This document shows, one piece after another, positions 32,586 to 42,217 of a stretch of DNA of 64,000 bases (position 1 is its first letter; the number at the start of each line of letters is the position of its first letter). The notes below the pieces were generated by a model. The model saw nothing but the letters and a program-made list of their open reading frames with translations. It was not told the origin of the DNA and did not search any database. This DNA is from Erysipelotrichaceae bacterium (GTDB taxonomy: Bacteria > Bacillota_I > Bacilli_A > Erysipelotrichales > Erysipelotrichaceae). Position numbers and translations under genes: made by a program. Location of the stretch: positions 1-64,000 of the forward strand of contig JAFRAB010000026.1 of NCBI GenBank assembly GCA_017405675.1, written 5' to 3'.

Positions 32586-35414
32586 ATGGAAAAAGAAGTT
32601 ATCAGTATCAGAGGAGCCAGGGAAAACAACTTGAGAAGTGTATCTCTGGATATTCCGAGAAACAGATTCATTGTAATGACGGGATTAAGCGGCAGCGGTA
32701 AGACATCGCTGGCTTTTGATACTATCTATGCTGAGGCGCAGAGAAGATTCATTGAATCCCTGAGTTCCTATGCCAGACAGTTCCTGGGCAATGTAGACAA
32801 GCCGGATGTTGACAATATCGAAGGTCTTTCACCGGCCATTTCCATTGACCAGAAATCAACCAACAACAATCCCCGTTCAACGGTTGGTACCGTAACGGAA
32901 ATATATGACTATCTCAGACTGCTGTATGCCAGAATAGGCGTGCCATATTGTCCAAACCATCATATTCCCATTACCTCACAGACCATCAAGCAGATGATCG
33001 ATCAGGTCATGGAACTGCCGGATGGGGCCCGCATCATGATCATGGCTCCGGTTATCAGACAGAAGAAGGGCAGTCATAAGGATCTTTTCGACAAGATGAG
33101 AAAAGAAGGCTATGTGCGTGCTGAGGTAGACGGTGAAATGGTCATGCTGGAAGACGAAATCAATCTCGATAAGAACCAGAAACATGACATCAGCATCGTC
33201 ATTGACCGCATGGTCAAGAGAGAGGAAAACCGTTCCCGTATCAATGATTCACTGGAAACGGCTCTGAAGCTTACGGATGGTCTGGTAGTTGTCAAAAACG
33301 GCAGCGAAGAAATGCTGTTTTCCAATAAGTATGCGTGCAAGTACTGCGGTTTCTCCGTACCTAATCTGGAACCGCGTCTGTTTTCCTTTAACTCTCCGTT
33401 AGGAGCCTGTCCTGACTGTAACGGTCTGGGCTTCAAGCAGAAAGTTGACCTGGATAACCTGATCCCTGACAACACCAAGTCGATCAGGGAAGGCGGTATC
33501 CGCTACTATAAGAACATCGTTGATTCCGAAGTAATAGAGTGGCAGTCCTATAAGGCTCTGCTTGATCATTACAAAATCAGCATGGACAAGCCGCTGAAGG
33601 ATTTTACCAAGAAGGAAATGGATATCATCCTTTACGGTTCCAAGGAACCGATCAACTATGAAATCAATTCCCGCGGGGGAACTTCATATAAGAAAACCGG
33701 CTTCATTGAAGGCGTTGTTTCACTGATCGAAAGAAGATTTGCCGAAACAAACAGTTCCATGTCACGTGAATGGTACGGATCATTCATGGCTGATCTGGAA
33801 TGCCCGACCTGTCACGGCCGCCGTCTTAACGAGATGGCTCTTTCCGTACAGGTAGGAGGCAAGAACATCATTGAATGGACACAGATGTCCATCAAGCAGG
33901 CTGTGGAATTTATTGAAAATCTGCAGCTGACACCAACGCAGCAGAAGATCGGTGAACTTGTATTAAAGGAAATATATAACAGACTTAAATTCCTTAAGGA
34001 TGTAGGTCTTGAATATCTGACGCTGGACCGTATGGCCGGTACTTTAAGCGGCGGCGAATCACAGCGTATCAGACTGGCTACGCAGATCGGCTCCAAGCTG
34101 ACCGGTGTTCTGTATGTTCTGGATGAACCGAGCATTGGTCTGCATCAGAAGGATAATGCCAAACTGCTGCAGGCTCTGAAGGAAATGAGGGATCTGGGCA
34201 ATACGCTGATCGTGGTTGAACATGATGAGGAAACCATGAAGGAATGCGACTGGATCGTTGACGTCGGTCAGATGGCCGGCATTCACGGCGGCAATATCAT
34301 TTACAACGGTCCGGCTGCCGGAATCGTCAACTGTGAGGAAAGTATTACCGGACAGTATCTGTCCGGCAAGAGAAAGATCGCCATTCCGGAAAAAAGAAGA
34401 GCCGGCAACGGCAAGTTCATAAAGATCTATGGGGCTGAGGAAAACAACCTCAAGAAGATAAATGTCAGCATACCTCTGGGTACCCTGACCGTGGTTACCG
34501 GGGTATCGGGAAGCGGAAAGAGTACACTGGTAAACGAAGTTCTCGGCAAGAGCGTCATGAAGACCCTGGGCCGTCAGAAAGTCAAGCCGGGCAAGGTCAG
34601 AAAGATCGAAGGCATTGAGGAACTGGATAAGATCGTGGTCATTGATCAGAATCCGATCGGACGTACGCCTCGTAGCAATCCGGCTACCTATACCGGTGTC
34701 TTTGATGACATCAGGGGACTGTTTGCCCAGACGCCTGACGCCAGAATGCGCGGCTATGACAAGGGCAGATTCTCCTTTAACGTTCCGGGAGGGCGCTGTG
34801 AAGCCTGCTGGGGTGACGGTGTCAAGAGAATATCCATGAGCTTTTTACCTGATGTCTATGTTCCTTGCGAAGAATGCCATGGAACAAGATATAATGAGGA
34901 AACCCTGCAGGTAAAATTCAAGGGCAAAAGCATATATGACGTACTGGAGATGACCGGTGATGAAGCACTGGAGTTCTTCTCTTCAGTACCTAAGGTAAGA
35001 AACAAACTGCAGACACTGATCGATGTCGGTCTGGGCTACATGAAGCTGGGCCAGTCCGCCACGACCATTTCCGGCGGTGAGGCTCAGAGAGTCAAGCTGG
35101 CCAGTGAACTGCAGAAAAAGGCGACAGGGAAGACCCTGTTCATACTGGATGAACCGACTACCGGTCTGCACAGCTACGATGTCGAAAGACTGCTGGCTGT
35201 ACTGCAGCGCATCGTATCACACGGTGATACCGTACTGATCATTGAGCATAACCTCGATATCATCAAGAGCGCTGACTATATCATTGACCTGGGACCTGAA
35301 GGCGGAGACGACGGCGGCACGGTTGTCGCCAAGGGAACCGTTGAGCAGGTAGCCAAGGTTAAAAACAGCTATACCGGACAGTATCTGAAGAGACTTCTGG
35401 AGGAACGGAAATGA
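32586..35414 (+). CDS. uvrA: Excinuclease ABC subunit A
   Basis: The damage-recognition ATPase of nucleotide excision repair. Both ABC modules are intact: Walker A GLSGSGKT and GVSGSGKST, signatures LSGGESQR and ISGGEAQR, and Walker B LDEPS and LDEPT. Zinc-binding pairs CKYC/CPDC and CEAC/CEEC are present. Length (942) is normal. No uvrB is adjacent. The last four bases overlap the hprK start (ATGA). The start has no convincing Shine-Dalgarno and sits six bases after TATAAT. Confidence 0.97.
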   Translation: MEKEVISIRGARENNLRSVSLDIPRNRFIVMTGLSGSGKTSLAFDTIYAEAQRRFIESLSSYARQFLGNVDKPDVDNIEGLSPAISIDQKSTNNNPRSTVGTVTEIYDYLRLLYARIGVPYCPNHHIPITSQTIKQMIDQVMELPDGARIMIMAPVIRQKKGSHKDLFDKMRKEGYVRAEVDGEMVMLEDEINLDKNQKHDISIVIDRMVKREENRSRINDSLETALKLTDGLVVVKNGSEEMLFSNKYACKYCGFSVPNLEPRLFSFNSPLGACPDCNGLGFKQKVDLDNLIPDNTKSIREGGIRYYKNIVDSEVIEWQSYKALLDHYKISMDKPLKDFTKKEMDIILYGSKEPINYEINSRGGTSYKKTGFIEGVVSLIERRFAETNSSMSREWYGSFMADLECPTCHGRRLNEMALSVQVGGKNIIEWTQMSIKQAVEFIENLQLTPTQQKIGELVLKEIYNRLKFLKDVGLEYLTLDRMAGTLSGGESQRIRLATQIGSKLTGVLYVLDEPSIGLHQKDNAKLLQALKEMRDLGNTLIVVEHDEETMKECDWIVDVGQMAGIHGGNIIYNGPAAGIVNCEESITGQYLSGKRKIAIPEKRRAGNGKFIKIYGAEENNLKKINVSIPLGTLTVVTGVSGSGKSTLVNEVLGKSVMKTLGRQKVKPGKVRKIEGIEELDKIVVIDQNPIGRTPRSNPATYTGVFDDIRGLFAQTPDARMRGYDKGRFSFNVPGGRCEACWGDGVKRISMSFLPDVYVPCEECHGTRYNEETLQVKFKGKSIYDVLEMTGDEALEFFSSVPKVRNKLQTLIDVGLGYMKLGQSATTISGGEAQRVKLASELQKKATGKTLFILDEPTTGLHSYDVERLLAVLQRIVSHGDTVLIIEHNLDIIKSADYIIDLGPEGGDDGGTVVAKGTVEQVAKVKNSYTGQYLKRLLEERK

Positions 35415-36349
35415 GAAGAAAAACATATGTAAGAGATGTATACAACTATTTCGGATACCGTCAGATCTCCGGTGATGACAGTTCCCTGAGCAGATGCATT
35501 GCGGATGCGGACGTCATCAGACCGGGTCTGGAACTGACCGGACATTTTGACTATTCCCCGGGACGTATCGTTGTTCTGGGTACCAAGGAACTGCGCTATA
35601 TTGAAGCGCACATGCCTGCTGAGCTGCAGAAAAAGGCTTTTGATTTTCTGACCAGGGATGAGATCCCGATGATCCTTATCTCCAAGGACCAGGTATGTCC
35701 GCAGATACTGCTGGATATCGCCAGAGAGAAGAATTTCCCGATCTTTACATCCTATGCTCATACCAACAGCCTGATCGTTGAACTGCTTAACTATCTGGAA
35801 GACCTGTTTGCGGATATTGAATCCATACACGGTGTTCTGATGCAGGTATACGGCCGCGGTGTGTTAATAACCGGTGAAAGCGGCATAGGCAAGAGTGAAA
35901 TCGCTCTGGAACTGGTTAAGAAAGGCCACATTCTGGTAGCTGATGACAGAGTCGATGTATTCAGAGCTCATAACAGAATATTCGGTGAAGCACCGGAACT
36001 GTTAAGAAACATGCTGGAATTAAGAGGTGTCGATGTCATCAACGTCGTTGACATGTTCGGCGTCATGGCCGCTACCGACAGATCTTCAATTGAATGCGTT
36101 GTTGAACTGAAGAGATGGACTCAGGACAATGACTTTGACAGACTGGGACTCAATAACAGCGATACAATGACCATATTCGGCATTGATCTGCCTAAGATGG
36201 TTATTCCGGTCAGAGAAGGCCGTTCCATCGCCGCCATCATAGAGGCGACCGTTACAAATATAATTCTGCGTCAGAAGGGTATCAATTCCTCCGAGGTTTT
36301 CGACAGGAAGGTTATCGATCTGATAAAGAAAAATGAAGAGGAGAAGTAA
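35411..36349 (+). CDS. hprK: HPr kinase/phosphorylase
   Basis: A bifunctional regulator of carbon catabolite control: ATP- or PPi-dependent phosphorylation of Ser46 of HPr, and phosphorolysis of HPr-Ser-P that releases PPi. P-loop GESGIGKS at 155-162, the HprK signature LELRGVDVINV, and DDRVD are present. Length (312) is typical. It is translationally coupled to uvrA and lies two bases upstream of the Lgt-PpaX-like fusion, preserving the B. subtilis hprK-lgt-ppaX order. Confidence 0.96.
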   Translation: MRRKTYVRDVYNYFGYRQISGDDSSLSRCIADADVIRPGLELTGHFDYSPGRIVVLGTKELRYIEAHMPAELQKKAFDFLTRDEIPMILISKDQVCPQILLDIAREKNFPIFTSYAHTNSLIVELLNYLEDLFADIESIHGVLMQVYGRGVLITGESGIGKSEIALELVKKGHILVADDRVDVFRAHNRIFGEAPELLRNMLELRGVDVINVVDMFGVMAATDRSSIECVVELKRWTQDNDFDRLGLNNSDTMTIFGIDLPKMVIPVREGRSIAAIIEATVTNIILRQKGINSSEVFDRKVIDLIKKNEEEK

Positions 36350-36351
36350 TA

Positions 36352-37806
36352 ATGCAGTTTTTTCCAACTCATCAGGTTTTTCTGAAAATAGGTAATTTTG
36401 AAATACGCTGGTATGCGTTTCTGATACTGACCGGGGCTCTGATAGCCTATTATGTCAGTGACATGCGCTTCAGAAGACAGGGCTACAGCAGCGATGTTTC
36501 CGATGACATCTTCATCGGTGCATTGGGTTTCGGTGTAGTCGGAGCCCGTTTATGGTATGTTCTTTTCTCTGATCTGCAGTCATATCTGGCTGATCCGATC
36601 AGCATCTTCAAGATCTGGGAAGGCGGCCTGGCCATTCACGGCGGGGTTCTGGCCGGTCTGGGCTTTGTCTGGCTGTATGCCAGGGTACATAACTACTCAT
36701 TCGTGCATCTTATTGACACGGTACTGCCTAATGTCCTGATCGGACAGGCTATAGGACGCTGGGGCAACTTTGCCAATTTCGAATGTTATGGGCCGGAAGT
36801 TCCGGAAAGCTATTATGACGGCATATTAAGTTTCATAAAGAAGGACATGTTCATTGACGGACGGTACCGCATGCCGATGTTCCTGTATGAAAGCTGTCTG
36901 TGCATTTTAGGCCTCATCCTGATACGTCTTTATCAGATGCGCAAGGGGGCCAGAAGAGGAGACGGCATGTTCGGATACATGTTATGGTATGGAGCCGTCA
37001 GATTCTGGATCGAATCATACCGTACCGATTCACTTATGATCGGACCTTTCAAGATGGCTCAGGTCATTTCCGTCATAAGCGTCGCAATTGGCCTGTGCGG
37101 GCTGTTTGGGTTATTCTATAAGTGGATAAGACCTAAGAAACCGCTGTTGGTATTTGATAATGACGGTACGATCCTCGATACCGAGGATGCCATTACCAGA
37201 TCATTTGATCAGGTACTGAAAGCTCATGTTCCGGGCATCGTTCTGACTGATGAAGACTATGCCAGCTTCTTAGGACCGACACTTGAGGAATCATTTGAAA
37301 AGTATGCTCCGGGTCAGGATACCCGGCAGCTGGTAGCTGAATACAGGGAAATCAATAAACAGATGCATTTCCAGGGAGCAGTCAGACCGATGAAGAACGT
37401 GCCTGAACTGCTGGAATATCTGAAACAGCATGGCTACAGAATGGCCATCGGTTCCAGCAAGAAGGCTGAAACGGTCAGACTGGGCTTACAGGTCTGCGGG
37501 CTGGAAAAGTATTTCGATCTGATCATAGGAATTGATAACGTTGAAAACCATAAGCCTCATAAGGAAACAATTGTAAAGTGTTATGAGAAACTCGGTTACA
37601 GCAATTCCAACTGCATTTATGTCGGGGACAGCGGATCCGATGTGGTCTGCGGACGCAATGCCGGTGTTTATACCATCGCTCTGTGTTCAAACGAACTGAA
37701 GAGAAAAGAGCTCATCGATGCCAAGCCTAACAAACTCATTGATGACATGCTTGAAATAGAGGAAATTTTAAAGGAGGATCATCCATGGACATACAATATG
37801 ATGTAG
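36352..37806 (+). CDS. lgt: Prolipoprotein diacylglyceryl transferase fused to a HAD phosphatase (PpaX-like)
   Basis: Residues 1 to about 260 are Lgt, a multi-pass enzyme that attaches diacylglycerol to lipobox cysteines; the Lgt core GRWGNFANFECYG and the later FLYES and WYG regions are present. Residues about 265-484 are a HAD hydrolase with nucleophile D269 and D271 (FDNDGTILDTED), a GSSKK threonine/serine-lysine motif, and GDSGSDV. In B. subtilis separate genes hprK-lgt-(yvoD)-ppaX occupy this locus, and PpaX removes PPi made by HprK. The fusion would place that phosphatase at the membrane. Phosphoglycolate phosphatase is the alternative for the HAD half. The end overlaps trxB by 22 bases. 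Confidence 0.9.
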   Translation: MQFFPTHQVFLKIGNFEIRWYAFLILTGALIAYYVSDMRFRRQGYSSDVSDDIFIGALGFGVVGARLWYVLFSDLQSYLADPISIFKIWEGGLAIHGGVLAGLGFVWLYARVHNYSFVHLIDTVLPNVLIGQAIGRWGNFANFECYGPEVPESYYDGILSFIKKDMFIDGRYRMPMFLYESCLCILGLILIRLYQMRKGARRGDGMFGYMLWYGAVRFWIESYRTDSLMIGPFKMAQVISVISVAIGLCGLFGLFYKWIRPKKPLLVFDNDGTILDTEDAITRSFDQVLKAHVPGIVLTDEDYASFLGPTLEESFEKYAPGQDTRQLVAEYREINKQMHFQGAVRPMKNVPELLEYLKQHGYRMAIGSSKKAETVRLGLQVCGLEKYFDLIIGIDNVENHKPHKETIVKCYEKLGYSNSNCIYVGDSGSDVVCGRNAGVYTIALCSNELKRKELIDAKPNKLIDDMLEIEEILKEDHPWTYNMM

Positions 37807-38705
37807 TTATTGTCGGAAGCGGCCCGGCTGGATTAACGGCAGCCATCTATGCCTCCCGTGCCAATCTGAAAACTGTTATTTTTGAAGCGGACACTCCGGG
37901 TGGAAAGCTGACCAAGACCTACGAGATAGAAAACTATCCGGGTATTGTGAAGATTTCCGGAGTAGACCTGGCAATGCAGATGATGGAACACAGCACCAGT
38001 TTCGGAGCTGAAATGGAGTATGAAGGCATTGACAGCATCGTACCTCACGAAGGATACTTTGAAGTCAAGACTTCATCAGGAAATACCATCACCACTAAGA
38101 CAGTCATCGTAGCCAGCGGTACCAGGGAAAGACTGCTGGATCTGCCTCATGCCAGTGAACTGATCGGCAGAGGCGTATCTTACTGTGCAGTCTGCGACGG
38201 CGCCTTCTACAAGAACAAGGATGTTGTCGTTATCGGCGGCGGCAACAGTGCTCTGGAAGAGTCACTGTATCTTACCCAGCTGGTCAACAAGGTCAACATC
38301 GTCATCAGAAGAGATGTATTCAGAGCTGAACCTAAGATCGTTGAAAAAGTTAAGAACAATCCTAAGATCAACATCATCGTCAAGTCACTGCCTGACAGCC
38401 TGGTCATTGAAGACAACAAGGTCAAGGGCATGGTGATCAGAAACGTTGATACCGGTGAAAAGACCGAGATCCCATGCGAGGGTATCTTCCCTTATATCGG
38501 AGCTGATCCTTCAACCGGATTCATGCAGGATCTTGGTGTTCTCAACAAGGCCGGCTACATGGTCGTTGACGCCAACATGGAAACATGTATCAAGGGATTA
38601 TATGGTGCCGGTGACGTCGTAGCCAAGGATCTCAGACAGGTAGTAACGGCAACCAATGACGGTGCCATCGCTGCCAACAGCGCTGCCAGATACATTAACG
38701 AATAA
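37785..38705 (+). CDS. trxB: Thioredoxin reductase
   Basis: An NADPH-dependent FAD flavoprotein that reduces thioredoxin. FAD loop GSGPAGLTAAIYA, redox pair C134-A-V-C137-D, and NADPH loop GGGNSALE are all present. Length (306) is normal. AAGGAGG lies within the 3' end of the lgt fusion gene, so trxB is read from the same transcript. An intrinsic terminator follows, ending the uvrA/hprK/lgt/trxB unit. Confidence 0.95.
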   Translation: MDIQYDVVIVGSGPAGLTAAIYASRANLKTVIFEADTPGGKLTKTYEIENYPGIVKISGVDLAMQMMEHSTSFGAEMEYEGIDSIVPHEGYFEVKTSSGNTITTKTVIVASGTRERLLDLPHASELIGRGVSYCAVCDGAFYKNKDVVVIGGGNSALEESLYLTQLVNKVNIVIRRDVFRAEPKIVEKVKNNPKINIIVKSLPDSLVIEDNKVKGMVIRNVDTGEKTEIPCEGIFPYIGADPSTGFMQDLGVLNKAGYMVVDANMETCIKGLYGAGDVVAKDLRQVVTATNDGAIAANSAARYINE

Positions 38706-38727
38706 AAAAGCCTCAGGGCTTTTTTTT
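38704..38727 (+). terminator. Intrinsic terminator
   Basis: AAAAAGCC/GGCTTTTT stem with TCAG loop and T8, beginning at the trxB stop. Confidence 0.85.
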
Positions 38728-38753
38728 CGGCAGTAAATAATCAAACTTATAAA

Positions 38754-38783
38754 TTGCGTTTTACGGCAGTTATCATTTATAAT
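38754..38783 (+). promoter_or_regulatory. Promoter of crr
   Basis: TTGCGT (38754-38759), 18-base spacer, TATAAT (38778-38783). Confidence 0.6.
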
Positions 38784-38836
38784 TATCTTAGCAAACCAAT
38801 ATGAATAATTAAGTCTGGTATTACAGGAGGTAAAAG

Positions 38837-39355
38837 ATGGGATTATTTGATTTTCTGAAGAAAAAAGAAGTAAAAGAAGACGTTGCTCTGGAACCGATTA
38901 CAGTTGATGACGAAGCTATCGTTGCTTTAGCTGACGGTAAGGTATTTGACATTGCAGAAGTTGCCGACCCGGTATTCTCACAGAAGATGATGGGTGACGG
39001 TGTTGCCTTCAGTTTTACTGGAGATAAGACAGTATTATGCGCACCGGCAAACGGAACTCTGACTGTACTGTTCCCTACAGGACACGCATTCGGAATCACT
39101 GCCAACAACGGTGTTGAAATTCTGGTTCACTGCGGCATTGATACAGTTAATGCCAATGGTGACGGCTTCAAGCTGCTGGGCAAGAAGCAGGGCGATGTTG
39201 TAAAGGCCGGCGAACCAATCGTTCAGGTAGATCTGAAGAAGCTTTCAGCTAACTACGACATGAGCACCATGCTGATCATCACTAACGCCAACGGCAAGGA
39301 AATTGCCTTTGTTGAACCTAAGGAAGTAAAGCGCGGAGAACCTGTTGTAAAATAA
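38837..39355 (+). CDS. crr: PTS EIIA component, glucose type
   Basis: A stand-alone, cytoplasmic EIIA(Glc) that takes phosphate from HPr and passes it to an EIIB. The active-site pair H83 (HAFGI) and H98 (ILVHCGIDTV) has the 15-residue spacing of E. coli H75/H90; H98 is the phosphorylated residue. Length 172. A short helical N terminus (DFLKKKEVKED) resembles the membrane-associating tail of E. coli Crr. It is monocistronic with its own promoter and a terminator. The EIIBC at 62.5 kb lacks an EIIA domain and may use it. Confidence 0.93.
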   Translation: MGLFDFLKKKEVKEDVALEPITVDDEAIVALADGKVFDIAEVADPVFSQKMMGDGVAFSFTGDKTVLCAPANGTLTVLFPTGHAFGITANNGVEILVHCGIDTVNANGDGFKLLGKKQGDVVKAGEPIVQVDLKKLSANYDMSTMLIITNANGKEIAFVEPKEVKRGEPVVK

Positions 39356-39377
39356 TCTCCCGTTCATTACTGGAAAA

Positions 39378-39403
39378 CAAAAAACCGCTGATGCGGTTTT
39401 TTT
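39378..39403. terminator. Bidirectional terminator
   Basis: AAAACCGC/GCGGTTTT stem with TGAT loop and T-rich flanks on both strands, between convergent crr and the CotH gene. Confidence 0.88.
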
Positions 39404-39413
39404 GTGTCTGTTT

Positions 39414-41987
39414 TTAACGATACAGTTTCTTTTTACGGAAAAACAGTACTGTTATTGTGGAAACTGACAGGGTGAACAGGACGGCATAAATACCGCTGTG
39501 ATCGCCTGTATCAGGTGAATCCGGATTGGCGGTAACCTTTAGGCTAACAGCTGTTTCTCCGTCATCAAAAGTCAGTTTTACGGTATGTGTTCCTTCGCTA
39601 AGCTTATTGAGAGTTTCGGCTTTCAGGGTAACGACTGTGCTTCCGGAAACGGCAGTATAGTCTTTATCCTTTGCCAGAAGGGTATCGTCTATTGAGACGC
39701 CGGTGAAGTGAGCGAAGCAGGTTTCATCCTGTTGGTTGCGCTTTACGGTATAGGTGAGGGTACCGGTGCTGCCTTTCTTCCAGGCGGAATCTGTACCTTC
39801 GCTTACGGTATAGGTTATTTCCACAGGCTTTCTGACGGTTACCGTTACGGCTGTTTCCAGGATAATGTCCTCATCATTTGGCCCGTATGATACGGTCCTG
39901 ATGGTTACGGTCGTCTGGCCTTCGCCAACGGCTTTCAGGACACCGTACTCATCGACAGTTACGATGCTTTCATCTCCTGATTCATAATAATATTCGTTTA
40001 TCTTGGTTGGGGTCGGATCAGTGCTGATGTAGATCGGTTTCCGTTCATCAGGACTTAAGGTGATCTCCGGTTCTTCAAGTTTAATGGACTGCGGCAGCGG
40101 CAGATCTCCGTCAATGACGGTAAGAGTGAACTGCCTGGTTGTGCCGAACTTAAGTCTGGCTGTCAGGGTAACGGTACCCGGACCGTTGTACTGTACCAGC
40201 CCGTTACTGTCGACAGTGGCGTATTCCTCATCGGAACTTGTCCATTCTATCTTCTGATCTACGGCATCTTCAGGAATGATCTCATAAGGAATCTGATACA
40301 TGAAGATGTGAACGTTGTATCTGAACAGGTCATTGTCTTTCCTAAAGGCAATGTCTGCGGCATGAGTTGCTTCCTCATCAGAGAGGTATTTGGCAGTTAT
40401 GATCCTGTCTTCGGTTATTTCGGTGGTTGAATTGATTATGTTTCCGTTTTCATCCATCCAGCCGATAAAGACATAGCCGTCCTTTTCCGGGAACGGTTCC
40501 GAACCGTCAATGGTTTCGGATTCAGCCTTGAACAGTATTGAGTATACTTCATCGTCAGCCATGAAGGTTACCTTGTGGACCATGTTATCTATCATGATCA
40601 GGTTTTCATCAAACCAGGCCAGTCTTTCTCTGATCCAGCCCTTCAGATGATCAATGTTCCATTCAAAGGTTTCATCTGAATCTTCATGGTAGATGTCATG
40701 ATCCCGCCAGGCTGAGACTTTGGTTTCTTCATAATACTGATCAATGATACCGCCGTCTTCAATCAGTTTGAGCAGGTTTTCCTTCATAACCCGCCACTGT
40801 TTATGTATTTCTTCCACGAATCCGCCCTCGGCAGTGTCATACAGCATCGGCTTTATCCATTCATGTCCATAAGGGATGCCGGTGGTATGAGCCTGCTTGT
40901 CCCAGCCGAAGTCGAAGTCCCACAGCGGACCCCAGTAGATCCTGCCGACTCCCTCAGCAGTGTCGCGTACCTTGTACATGTAGGTACTGCCGGTGGCATA
41001 TCCGTCGCCATTGAGGGTGAAGGTCTGCATCAGCCAGTACTTGGCGGCTGATTCGAGATCCATCAGTTTTCGGTATTCCGTTCCCTTTTCGAAGAGAACA
41101 TCTTCAAACATCTGAACGTAATTCTGAATATATTCCTGCTGAGTCCTGTTGACATAGCCGTCACCCAGATCTCTGCCGACAAAGGCTTCTTCGCTTTCTT
41201 CCTCAGAAGCACCTAACAGAACATTATCTGAAGTGTCAAATGAAGGCGTATGGGTGGCCCAGTCAGCTTTGCGGGAGGTAAAGAAGCGGTCAGGAGAGTT
41301 TTTGTCTACCTGATAGCCGTTCTGCAGCAGATATCCGCCGGTGATGACATCAGGATCGCTGTCGCTTTCCTTCAGTTCATCGATTTCCAGACGGTTTTTG
41401 TCAACGCGGACATTTTCACTGAGATAATAGCTGCCCAGATATTTGGTGCCGTAGATCTCTCCGGAAAGGACCAGATCCACAGGTACACCGCGCGGGGTGA
41501 ATTCAAAGCCCATCTGATCGCCCAGCCAGGCTGTGATCCTGTTTCTGATCAGCGTGGAGTCGAAATGGTTGGCCAGCAGGACCCAGTGCTTGTTTTCACC
41601 TAAGCCCAGGATGTCGGCTTTCTTGTCCAGTTTGATCTTGAAAGGCTTTTTCTCGGTATAGGCGCTCCAGGTTGAATTGCCTCTGCCGCGCATGCTCATT
41701 GACAGCCCGTCAACGCTTTGCAGGACCCTGTCCGCAAAGTCGGAATAATGGAAGCCTTCCGGTACAGAGATGCTGATGGTGCCGTAGCAGTAGACGTTAT
41801 GATCAACACTGTCATACATCCGGGCTATGGTACCCTGTGATTCATCGATGTTGATGTATACGACAGGAATGCCGTTATCGACAGTTTCCTCTTCCTCAGC
41901 CTTTACAGGCTGAACGAATACCGCAAACAGAAAAATGAAACTTAAAATATAAAAAAGCGTGGTTTTAATGGCCGGAATTCTTTTCAT
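39414..41987 (-). CDS. Cell-wall-anchored CotH-domain protein with Ig-like repeats
   Basis: An 857-residue secreted surface protein. Signal peptide (about 1-30); CotH kinase-like domain (about 45-420), with KPFKIKLDKKAD, NHFDSTLIRNR and a later WGPLWDFDFGWD metal-site-like motif; then an InlB/Flg_new-type repeat, two BIG2-like Ig domains (about 570-740) and a further beta domain. The C terminus shows a sortase-like SPDTG, a hydrophobic segment and KKK, fitting wall attachment. CotH domains phosphorylate proteins in spore coats; here, in a surface protein, the substrate is unknown. AAGGAGG precedes the ATG. Monocistronic. Confidence 0.9.
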   Translation of the reverse strand: MKRIPAIKTTLFYILSFIFLFAVFVQPVKAEEEETVDNGIPVVYINIDESQGTIARMYDSVDHNVYCYGTISISVPEGFHYSDFADRVLQSVDGLSMSMRGRGNSTWSAYTEKKPFKIKLDKKADILGLGENKHWVLLANHFDSTLIRNRITAWLGDQMGFEFTPRGVPVDLVLSGEIYGTKYLGSYYLSENVRVDKNRLEIDELKESDSDPDVITGGYLLQNGYQVDKNSPDRFFTSRKADWATHTPSFDTSDNVLLGASEEESEEAFVGRDLGDGYVNRTQQEYIQNYVQMFEDVLFEKGTEYRKLMDLESAAKYWLMQTFTLNGDGYATGSTYMYKVRDTAEGVGRIYWGPLWDFDFGWDKQAHTTGIPYGHEWIKPMLYDTAEGGFVEEIHKQWRVMKENLLKLIEDGGIIDQYYEETKVSAWRDHDIYHEDSDETFEWNIDHLKGWIRERLAWFDENLIMIDNMVHKVTFMADDEVYSILFKAESETIDGSEPFPEKDGYVFIGWMDENGNIINSTTEITEDRIITAKYLSDEEATHAADIAFRKDNDLFRYNVHIFMYQIPYEIIPEDAVDQKIEWTSSDEEYATVDSNGLVQYNGPGTVTLTARLKFGTTRQFTLTVIDGDLPLPQSIKLEEPEITLSPDERKPIYISTDPTPTKINEYYYESGDESIVTVDEYGVLKAVGEGQTTVTIRTVSYGPNDEDIILETAVTVTVRKPVEITYTVSEGTDSAWKKGSTGTLTYTVKRNQQDETCFAHFTGVSIDDTLLAKDKDYTAVSGSTVVTLKAETLNKLSEGTHTVKLTFDDGETAVSLKVTANPDSPDTGDHSGIYAVLFTLSVSTITVLFFRKKKLYR

Positions 41988-42162
41988 GGACAGTTAACCT
42001 CCTTGAAGTGAAGATTTATTATCTATAATTATAAATTGTTTGGGAGGGAAAATCAGTATCCTGCCGTATTTTTTACCGTAGGGGTCAGGGAAATGTTTGC
42101 AATGCCGATTTTACCGAAATAGAGTTCTAAATGCTTTTTTTTAAAGGGGTTAAAATATATAA

Positions 42163-42191
42163 TTGACTTGAAAGCACGTCTTATCTGTAAT
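42163..42191 (+). promoter_or_regulatory. Promoter of mgtE
   Basis: TTGACT (42163-42168), 17-base spacer, TGTAAT (42186-42191). The 230-base interval 41988-42217 otherwise holds only the CotH promoter region on the minus strand; I do not see an M-box magnesium riboswitch here. Confidence 0.75.
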
Positions 42192-42217
42192 GTTTTTTTG
42201 CGGAGGAGGAATTCAAT

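Noticed and set aside
42000..42217. M-box (magnesium) riboswitch before mgtE
   Set aside because: The promoter at 42163-42191 leaves a leader of only about 20 bases, too short for an M-box, and its conserved segments are missing.
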